Source: Daucus carota subsp. sativus
Taxonomy: Eukaryota; Streptophyta; Magnoliopsida; Apiales; Apiaceae
Direction: 5' to 3'
Length of the DNA: 64,000 bases
Assembly (NCBI RefSeq): GCF_001625215.2
Contig: NC_030384.2
Location: forward strand, 24,478,527-24,542,526
This document shows, one piece after another, positions 55,895-64,000 of the stretch. The position numbers and the translations under genes are program-made. Below the pieces are notes generated by a model, which did not search any database, was not told where the DNA came from, and saw only the letters and a program-made list of their open reading frames with translations. How positions within the stretch are numbered: the stretch's first letter is position 1; each line of letters starts with the position of its first letter.

Positions 55895-58536
55895 CCTCCC
55901 TCTGTATCTCTCTCTCTCTCCCTCTCTCTCTGTCTCCCTCTCTCTCTCTCTCCCCCTCTCTCTGTATGTGTGTGTTCTTTTGATACATCCAAATTTAGCA
56001 AAGATGTGATAATTTGGGAAATCGAAGTGATAAATTTTGTTCATGCTATGTTCTTTGATAGTTGGGGCCTAATTATCATCCAGAAGGGCTACTGGATGAC
56101 AAAAAAGTGAATTCTTTCAAGTCTGGTGAAGGGTTGAAACCAATTAAACAATTGTGGCATTCAAATGGTAAGTGTGCGGAAGGAACAATTCCGGTTAGAA
56201 GAACAAAGGAAGAGGATGTTCTTAGAGCTAGCTCTATCAAGAATTATGGTAAAAAGAAAAAGAATCTCAACATTCGTCGCCCAAATTCAGCTGAACCTCA
56301 ACCCGACATCGTCACTCAAAATGGGCACCAGGTAATACTCACCATATCGTGTGTATCTTTGACTAATTCAAGTTGAATTCTGTGTTTGAACTGAACGATA
56401 AAGTAGGTTTACCTCATTATTTGACATTAGTAGTAATGTAGTATATAATACTCCGTATTACCTAATGTGGAGATGCTAATTATGCAGAAAAAGAGCTCAA
56501 AAGTAGTTTTTTGGTTTTTACATTTATCATGTAGAACCCAAAACCTATAGAAAAATCTTGAAAATTTTCCAGGGAGTTAAGAGCATTAAAAATTGTTATT
56601 CTCTGTGTCTGTTCGTTTGGTTTCAGCATGCAATTGCTTATGTTGACGAGGACAAGTATTTTGGAGCAAAGGCAACTATGAATGTTTGGGAACCGAAAAT
56701 TCAACAATCAAATGAATTTAGTCTTTCTCAGATATGGGTTTTAGGAGGTTCTTTTGATGGAGATCTTAACAGCATTGAAGCTGGTTGGCAGGTAAATTCT
56801 TAACAAGATATGAGTTCGTTCATTTCCAAGGTTTTCATGACTGTTACTACCTAGTATTATCATTTGATATGATTGAACCATGTTATTCTCTTTCTGACTT
56901 GTATTATAAAAACAGGTTAGTCCAGATTTGTATGGGGACAATAACACCAGACTCTTTACTTACTGGACTGTAAGTCATTTGAAACTCTGCTACACACCTA
57001 CTATTTTTTAGTTAAATGCAACGCAAACGAACCCATATCCCAACACAAGTGTAATTTTTTTTTTCATAGTAACTTTGTATAAACATCATCTTGCTTTCAG
57101 ACTACAAGAAATGACATTTCATGTTACAGGACCAGGTTTACTTTTATATGACATGAACTCTGAGTATCATATTTATCATAGTCCGACTTTTCTTTTGGAA
57201 TATGTCTTCTGGTTGAGAATTTTACTTTGAATATATCACATACTTACGAATATAGTACTCCTTTCGGCCTGCTTAAAAAAGACGGTATATGCCAAGGAAT
57301 CAATTTCACTCATGTTTAGACAAGTTGGGGCACTTGAATATTAGTAACTGTTAATTGCATCATCAGGTTCTGAAAAATTTATAACTATGACAGAGTGACG
57401 CATATGAAGCCACGGGATGCTACAATTTGCTCTGCTCAGGCTTTATTCAAATTAACAATCAGATAGCTATGGGGGCTAGTATATTCCCAGTTTCGAGCTA
57501 TCATGGTTCTCAATTTGATATTACTATACTACTTTGGAAGGTAAGCCTTACTCTAGTACTATTATGGGCACCATTTTCTCACCCATTTTATTCTATTGTA
57601 CTGGTTATATGCTTTAAGGGGGAGTAAGCAGCTGAATTATTAGCACCTAAAACTAGGCAAATGTTGCTTAAGAGGCCTAATCAGCTTAAAATACTGTGAA
57701 GTTAGAAATTACTATAGAAGGACTTGGAGCTTCAAAAAGTTTTAGGGTAGACTAAGGGGAATCTTTAGAACTATATTAAGATCTCGTTTGATGCGTTGTT
57801 GTTTACTCTATTAACTATGCTGTTTGTATAGTTTACTTAGTAGCGGGAAGCTGCCTGCATTATTATTTATATGATCTGTACGTTATCTATAAAATACTGA
57901 CAGATGCAATATGCATATTCAATTACTAACATACCGGTTTTTGTTTCAAGTTGCTGAGATTCATAATAAAGAATAAAAGACAGTTTAATAAACATCATAA
58001 CATTACTGTAAGAAAGTAGTTATGCATGTGAACGAATACTCTGTCAGGAAACATATGCAATTGACGAAAGGAAGATGCAAATATCCTCTGACATTTTAGC
58101 TTTAAATATTTGACGTCAGAATTATTTATTGATTCTGTTGTATTTATCTTTGCAGGATCCTAATGAGGGTAATTGGTGGATGCAATTTGGGAATAGCAAT
58201 CAGGTCATTGGTTACTGGCCAGCCTCTTTGTTTTCAAATTTAGCAGATGGAGCAACCTTGATCGAATGGGGTGGTGAAGTAGTAAACTCGGCATCAGATG
58301 GACAACACACCACTACTCAAATGGGAAGTGGTCATTTTCCTGGAGAGGGATTTGGTAAGGCTAGTTATTTCAGAAACATACAAGTAGTTGATGGATCCAA
58401 CCAACTTAGGGTTCCTAAAGATGTTAAGACTTTCACCGAGCAGTCTAGCTGCTACGACGTTCAGACCGGGAAGAATGGGCAATGGGGCACCTTCTTCTAC
58501 TATGGTGGACCGGGAAGAAACCCGAAGTGTCCATGA
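55528..58536 (+). CDS. Neprosin-family secreted protein (DUF4409 + DUF239), copy A, 7 exons
   Basis: Neprosin-family proteins are secreted; the pitcher-plant namesake is a prolyl glutamic endopeptidase, while most plant members are uncharacterised. Exons: 55528-55677, 55775-55861, 56062-56331, 56627-56791, 56916-56969, 57394-57540, 58156-58536; 1254 nt, 417 residues, all junctions in phase. Signal peptide about 1-26 ([20 protein letters not shown]). The activation-peptide domain has [40 protein letters not shown] and RASSIKNYG. The neprosin domain runs from about 170 with [45 protein letters not shown] and [10 protein letters not shown], ending [16 protein letters not shown]. Glu in EAGWQ and in PGEGF are candidate catalytic acids (inference). 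A second ATG six bases on (55534) aligns with copy B and could be the true start. Intron 2 begins with a CT microsatellite. Confidence 0.92.
55862..55964 (+). repeat. CT-rich microsatellite at start of intron 2, neprosin copy A
   Basis: About 100 bases of TCTC and CCCT units start directly at the exon 2 donor (AATTCAG/GTCTCTCTC). The same intron of copy B carries a 250-base version. Confidence 0.9.
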
Positions 58537-58984
58537 TCAGAATGTACAAAATATTAAATCCATATTGTCCCTGATATTTATATATAGCGGTTTGGATGAA
58601 TTGAATACGGAGTTTAAATTTGTACAAAACAAGCTTCAATTTATGTCGACTGAATTGATCAATTCATGTAATTTGTCAAAAATTGGTAAATTAGTGAATG
58701 GTTTCGGCATTTTCATTGTTCATGTAATTTGGAATGTAAATATGATTTCTTCAATTGGCAATTTTGCTAATATAGGGGTTGCTCTGCCTGATTACCATAA
58801 CTGGAGCCTGGTTACATAAACTTCTGGCTTAATAAGAAACTGTTGATTCGAAGAATAATCATCCTAACTTTATGTCAGTCAGGAACCTTTTTTTTCCCCA
58901 CAGAAATGGTCAGTTTCAGAATTCTGAATAATTCACGAGACTTGGACCATCATATCACTTTCCGAAAACAAAGGAATAATTACT

Positions 58985-60540
58985 TAATTACAACACAGGG
59001 ATAACTACTTATTAACAGCGTTAAGACCTGTGAACAATAAGGTAATGCATCACTTTTTTTATGGAAATTTGATAAGGTTGATGGAAGGTTTCTCTGAATG
59101 TTATTCATCCGCCGATCAAACACTGAAAGGATAGTCAATTTTGTTGGACAAATCGGGTGTGGACCACTGAAATTGTTATGCGACAGATTTAGAAGATAAC
59201 GAGAGCTCAAATTACAGATCGAGTTGGGTAGTGATCCACTGAACATATTGGACTCAAGATCTAGATACCTTATTTCATTCCATGGACACTTAAGACCACC
59301 TGTTAGGTTATTGTGAGAGAGATTCAGATAGAACAATGAGTCCTGCCCCATTGATCCAAACCAGGGAGAAATTTCCCCGTCCATATGATTGTTTGACAGA
59401 TATAGGAATTGGATGTTTTTGGCGTTTTTTAAGAAATGTGGGAACTCCTTTATGTTGCAAGATGACAAACTCAAAGAGAAAAGCTCAGGGGGGAGTGTAG
59501 CCATGGGTTTACTTATCACTGATAAACTGTTATGAGAAAGATCAAAGAGGTATTCAAGGTATAAAAACACTTCAGTGTCAATAAAACCACTGAAGTTATT
59601 TGAAGAAAACTCAAGTTGCCAGAAGTTCACAACATCAGAGAATGATCTGATCTTGGAATAGAACCATGGAGTAAATCGTTTCTGCACAAAAAATATTGCA
59701 GCTGTGACTCGGAGGAATTGAATTCATATATCTGACCAGTGAACTGATTATCAGCTATATCTAAGGCTGTCAATGATGGAATCTCAAGCAACCGAGGTCC
59801 AGTTAGCATATTAGATCTCAGTTCTAACAGTTTGAGTTGTTTAAGGTGCTCAACCCAATAGGGAAATGGACTAATAAGATTGTTAAGAGAAAGGTCTATA
59901 TATCCAAGCTGTGTAACGTTTGCTAAAACTTTTGGAGTTTGGCTGTTGAGAGAATTGTTAAGGAGGTCTAATTCCATAAGTCGGCTAAGGTTCCCTATGG
60001 AGATCTTGGTATCGGCTCAGACAAATCACAGTTGGAGTGAGCCAAAGTGGTTAATGACTCCAGGAAGACTACTGAATCAGGTATACCATCCACTAACTTT
60101 AAGTCTTTGAGATTATGGTGTTTGAGACTATCACTGCTTCCCCACTTAACTTTGGGCAATCTAGCAGTGAGGTTGCCATACGATAAATCCAGTAGTTCCA
60201 AGTTAGGGAGGTGGAAAACCTCTTGGGGTAATACTCCATGTACCCCCGTACTCATAAGGTTAAGAACTCCTACAAATTCATAGGTATAATAGAGGATATG
60301 TCAATTCCTCTAAGGTTAACCGCTCTCAGTTGAGTAAAATTCTGCAGAAGTAACTTGAAGATACATGTTTGAGTTTAACAGAGAGTTTAGAAAGATCCTA
60401 AGTGGACTGACTCTGCCTGAAAATCCAGAATTAGAGAGGTAAAGCAGGCCTGAGAATCTGAGATTGCCATTCACGTCGCTGCATGGAACTGCTGCTTCTG
60501 AAGTTGGTGAGAGCAATAAAACGAGCACATGCATCAGAAG
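58985..60540 (-). pseudogene. LRR receptor-like protein (RLP, Cf/EIX-like) pseudogene
   Basis: The minus strand encodes leucine-rich repeats of the extracellular plant type over about 1.5 kb but in at least four shifted frames. From 60534: LLYLSNSGFSGRVSPL. Then LPNLELLDLSYGNLTARLP and SLTTLAHSNCDLSEPIP. Then LDLLNNSLNSQTPKVLANVT and LGYIDLSLNNL-LELRSNML. Then FSSNNFSGFIDTEVF, LSLSSCNIKEFPHFLKN, LYLSNNHMDGEISPWF, LNLSHNNLTGG and LDLESNMFSGSLPNSIC. The N-terminal cap, transmembrane segment and cytoplasmic tail are absent and stops separate the blocks. RLPs are cell-surface immune or developmental receptors; this copy is dead. It lies between the two neprosin copies on the opposite strand. Confidence 0.87.
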
Positions 60541-60910
60541 AGGTTAATATTTCATGCTTTACCAGAAGAGGAATGGAGAAGTCGTTAACTTCATTCAGAC
60601 CTGTTTATTTTTTGATCTTGATTGCTTGAAACAGAGTATGCAAATTGCAAAGTCTGCAAGTCAGTCCACAAGTATAAAAACATAAATTAAGAAATAACGT
60701 AACTGTAATTTTATTCCTTAAAATATTTACATCGAAGGAACTCATTCAGATTCAGTTAGTGTATGCAGTGGAAACCAGTTAACCTCATTAATTTCCAAAT
60801 TTATTTCAACCATGTTTGCTTCACGTCTCGAAATTTTATCAGTAGTCTTTCCTTTGAGTTTCTTCGCATATATATTCTGCATGGATGTATATGTGGTTTG
60901 TAGGTTAAAG

Positions 60911-61279
60911 ATGAAGTTGTTGAATTGCTTGTTAGGGTCGATTTTTTTGTTTCTTGTGCCATGCAGTTCTGCTGCTAGGATTTCTCCGAAGAAGGAACTT
61001 CAAGTTGAGAATCTTTTGAAGCGTTTGAATAAAACGCCACAGAAATCCATCAAGGTCTGAATGAAGCTCACCACTGTATATTTTTATGTGTGCATGGTAT
61101 TAATTGTACTCTGAGAATTTTATGTTATTTGTCTCTGTGAAAACAGAGCCCTGATGGGGATATTATTGACTGTATTCCTATCTCTCAACAACCAGCTTTT
61201 GATCATCCTCTTCCTCAAAATCATAAAATTCAGGTCTCTCTCTCTCTCTCCCCCTCCCTCTCTCCCTCCCTCTCTCTCC

Positions 61280-61313
<34 letters not shown>

Positions 61314-63352
61314 CCCCTCCCTCTCTCCCTCCCTCTCTCCCCCCCCCCCTCTCTCTCTCTCTCTCCCTCCCTTTCTCTCTCCCTCCCTCTCTCTCCCTCC
61401 CCCCCTCCCTTTCTCTCCCTCTCTCTCCCTCCCTCCCTTGCTCCCTCCCTCCCCTCTCTCCCTCTCCCTCTCTCTCTCTCTCTGTATGTAATTTACGTCC
61501 AAATTTAGTTAAAATGTGAACTTTGGGCATTTGAAATGATGATTATGTTTTACAATATCTCTTTTTTGTTATAATTTATGATAGTTGGAGCCTAGTTACT
61601 ATCCAGAAGGGCCATTTGGTGATAAAAGAGTGAACACCTCAAAGTCCAGGAAAAGGTTAAAGCCAATTAAGCAACTCTGGCATTTAAATGGAAATTGTGA
61701 TAAAGGAACAATACCAGTAAGAAGAACAACGAAAGAAGATATTCTTAGAGCTGGCTCTATAAAAAATTATGGCAAAAAGAAAGAGATTGCTAACATTCTT
61801 GGCCCGAATTCTGCTAAACCTCAACCTGATGCCTCTACAGAGCACGAGGTAATCCGCTAATACTTATTATCACTATATGTGAGCACGCCCATGTTTGACT
61901 TAATATTATTCAATTCTGAGTCGTGTGTTTAGTCTGAAAGGGTAAAGTTAGTTGGTTTCCCCATTATGCGACGTTAGTAATAGTACATTGTATTATCTAA
62001 GTGGAGAAACTAATTAGTATCTAGTAAGAAAGTTTAGCAGAAAAAAAACTCAAAATGAAGGTTTTTGTTTTGATGATAAAGCACAAAGTCATTGGGAACA
62101 TGTTGATAGATGTCTGGACTCTTTTGTGTCCATGTTTGATTTCAGTATTCATTCGCTTCTGTTATGGGGGAAAAGTATATTGGAACGAGGGCAATTATGG
62201 AAGTTTGGAAACCAGAAGTGGAGCAACCAAATGAATTTAGCCTTGCTCAGATATGGGTTCTAGGAGGTTCTTTTGATGGAAGTCTTAACAGCATTGAAGC
62301 TGGTTGGCAGGTAAATACTTAACAAAATACAGTAGATTCGTTTCCATGGTTTTCACAATTGTTACTACCTAGTATTATCGTTAGATATGACTGAACCTTG
62401 TTATTATGTTACTGACTTTTATTATAAAAACAGGTCTATCCAAATATGTATAGGGATGATAGCACAAGACTCTTTGCTTACTGGACTGTAAGTCATTAGG
62501 ATCTTTGCCGCACAATTTTAAAACTTTTAAATGCATGCAACTGAACCCATTAGGATGGATGGCTTTTATTTTTCAAGACATGTCTAGAAGAAATGTCACT
62601 CAGATCTGTACAAATTGGGCACTTGTATATTGAGTTTATCTGTATATGTTAAAACGTGTTATGAGGTTCTGAAAACATTACAATAATGGCAGAGGGACCA
62701 ATATAAATCCACGGGATGCTACAATTTGGTCTGCCCGGGTTTTGTTCAGATCAGCGAGAGGATAGCTTTGGGGGTTAGCTTCCAGCAAGTTTCGACCTAT
62801 CAAGGTTCCCAATCTAGTTTGACTTTACTAATTTGGAAGGTAATTGCCCCTTAAGTGTGCGTTTGAACATTTGCAGAGGTTATGCAATTGACAGAAAGAT
62901 TATACAAAATAGCCTTCAACGTTTAGCTTAATTATATCAATAGCAAAGAATTTATTTATTGTTATATCCATGGCAGGATCCTACTGAGGGTAAGTGGTGG
63001 TTGGCATCTGATGATAGAGAGGTCATTGGTTACTGGCCAACCTCTTTATTTACAAGTTTGGCTGATAGTGCAAAACATAATTCAATGGGGCGGTGAAGTT
63101 ATAAACGAGGCAACAGGCGGACAGCATACCACAACTCAAATGGGAAGTGGTCATTTTTCTGGTGAAGGATTTACCAGAGCTAGTTATTTTACAGAAATTC
63201 AATTAGTTAATGCATCAAAGCATCTAAATGTTGTGGAAACTGTACAGTCTCAATCGGATCATCCTGGCTGCTATGATATCCAAGTCCAAAACAGGCCACA
63301 GGGTGCCTTCTTCTACTATGGTGGACCTGGAAGAAACCCAAACTGTCCATGA
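60911..63352 (+). pseudogene. Neprosin-family gene, copy B, frameshifted in exon 7
   Basis: Tandem duplicate of the gene at 55528. Exons: 60911-61054, 61147-61233, 61585-61848, 62146-62310, 62434-62487, 62693-62839, 62977-63352, with the same junction phases as copy A. Signal peptide LLNCLLGSIFLFLVPCSSAA. All blocks of the activation and neprosin domains are kept (PIKQLWHLNGNCDKGTIPVR, SIEAGWQ, TGCYNLVCPGF). In exon 7 one extra base near 63079 (between SLADSAKH and IQWGGEVINEA) shifts the frame to a TGA at 63094-63096. Read literally, the product ends after 326 residues and loses the second conserved Glu (GHFSGEGF) and the [12 protein letters not shown] end. Downstream sequence is otherwise well kept, so the break is recent or a sequencing error. 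Confidence 0.85.
61234..61483 (+). repeat. CT-rich microsatellite at start of intron 2, neprosin copy B
   Basis: About 250 bases of CTCT, CCCTCC and C runs begin at the exon 2 donor, at the same place as the 100-base tract in copy A. It fills most of the first part of the intron and generates long spurious Arg/Glu or Ser/Leu/Pro ORFs. Confidence 0.92.
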
Positions 63353-64000
63353 CCAGAATGTCTATAGGACTGAGTCTATATTATCCCTGATATTCATGCA
63401 GAGCAATTTATATGAATTATACACTGGAGTTTCAATTTGTATAAAAGGAACTTCATTCTGTAATGCTTAACTGATCAAATTTATGCTATTTGCCAACAAA
63501 ATGAATGCATAATTTCTAGATTTTCCATTTTAACGTGATATGAGTCATCTTCTAATTTTGCATAAAAGTTGGTGAGTTTGAAACTTACATGTGATTTCTT
63601 CAAATTGACAATCTGACAAATGCAAGGGTTGCTCTGTGTGATTCAGAACAAAACTTTCATCCTAATAACATAGTGTTGAAGTGAAGAATATTGATCTTAT
63701 TTTATATATGGATTCCTTTTTGTGGAAATGGTTAGCTGCAAAAACCTATATATGTAGCCTATATGCAGAGTCTGAAATTAACAAGTCCCTCACGTATGCT
63801 TCCACAAAGTTTTGAACCTTTTATAAAGGGCTTCAGTGGAAGGGCTTCAACTTATTCTCTTCTTTTCCTCTCCATGATTATGTCCCCTCAACGAAGTTTG
63901 CCAAATGTTGGCCTACTCCGCCAGCCACTGGATGTATTAATGACCCGATTTTGTTGGTCCAGGCAAGACAGGGTTTTCTTTTCTTCTTTTTGAGCAAGAA
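63353..64000. other. 3' flank of neprosin copy B
   Basis: The first ~350 bases resemble the 3' flank of copy A (ATTATCCCTGATATT, GAATT-ATAC-GGAGTTT), so the duplication reaches into the 3' UTR. The frame at 63763-63993 shows no recognised family and is not called. The window ends without another gene. Confidence 0.5.

Noticed and set aside
61120-61530. Long minus-strand frames of Arg/Glu/Gly and plus-strand frames of Ser/Leu/Pro
   Set aside because: They are translations of the CT microsatellite in an intron; all frames stay open because the repeat lacks stops. The same holds at 55679-56110.
63763-63993. 76-codon frame near the right edge
   Set aside because: No family recognised, composition not convincing, and it lies in 3'-flank sequence of the neprosin copy.

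Overview
The window is nuclear DNA of a flowering plant. It is AT-rich, the genes have many GT-AG introns, and the loci are typical of land plants: a plastid sigma factor, LHP1, GeBP, PP2, neprosin-type proteins and NLR and RLP resistance-gene relics. It also holds organelle-DNA insertions and many small transposons. Gene style, and an R1-like NLR fragment of the kind common in asterids, suggest a core eudicot, perhaps an asterid. The species cannot be fixed from the sequence.

Layout. 245-5503 (+): ALG10, the last glucosyltransferase of N-glycan precursor assembly, 8 exons, with a 593-bp hAT-type MITE in intron 3. 6507-10134: a Mutator-like element with long inverted ends and an 8-bp target duplication. 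It carries an orphan first exon resembling COV1-like genes, and a Tourist-like MITE and a young retroposon sit inside its right arm. 10486-16299 (+): plastid RNA polymerase sigma factor of SIG2/sigB type, 7 exons. 17627-18334 (+): single-exon GeBP/STOREKEEPER-type regulator. 22147-23310 (+): PP2-A-type phloem lectin, 3 exons. 25231-26951: tandem repeats, a CC-NB-ARC gene cut off after RNBS-B, and a reverse-strand NB-ARC scrap joined to it. 27000-36200: a transposon-rich stretch with a CK2-beta fragment, Helitron-type ends, a Helitron-like element holding KORRIGAN-type endoglucanase and WEB-family coiled-coil fragments, two nearly identical ~285-bp repeats and a second Tourist-like MITE. 36922-37836: a mosaic of plastid and mitochondrial DNA (trnY, rrn18, clpP, atpH pieces) inside a Stowaway-like repeat. 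38424-42572 (+): LHP1, the chromodomain reader of H3K27me3, with its hinge expanded into four ~104-residue repeats. 43290-43619 (+): a small three-helix membrane protein of unknown role. 43800-55500: gene-poor DNA with MITEs, a small Helitron, the second retroposon copy and a 780-bp palindrome. 55528-63352: two tandem neprosin-family genes (the second broken by a 1-bp insertion) around a reverse-strand LRR receptor-like pseudogene.

The genes are independent and do not form a pathway. Exon models for ALG10, SIG2, PP2, LHP1 and the first neprosin gene were built by hand. Their splice phases close to whole codons with no internal stop, which is the main support for the boundaries. The most unusual observation is the four-fold tandem repeat in the LHP1 hinge. 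The most informative mobile DNA is the nested Mutator-like element and the Helitron-like element with captured exons.
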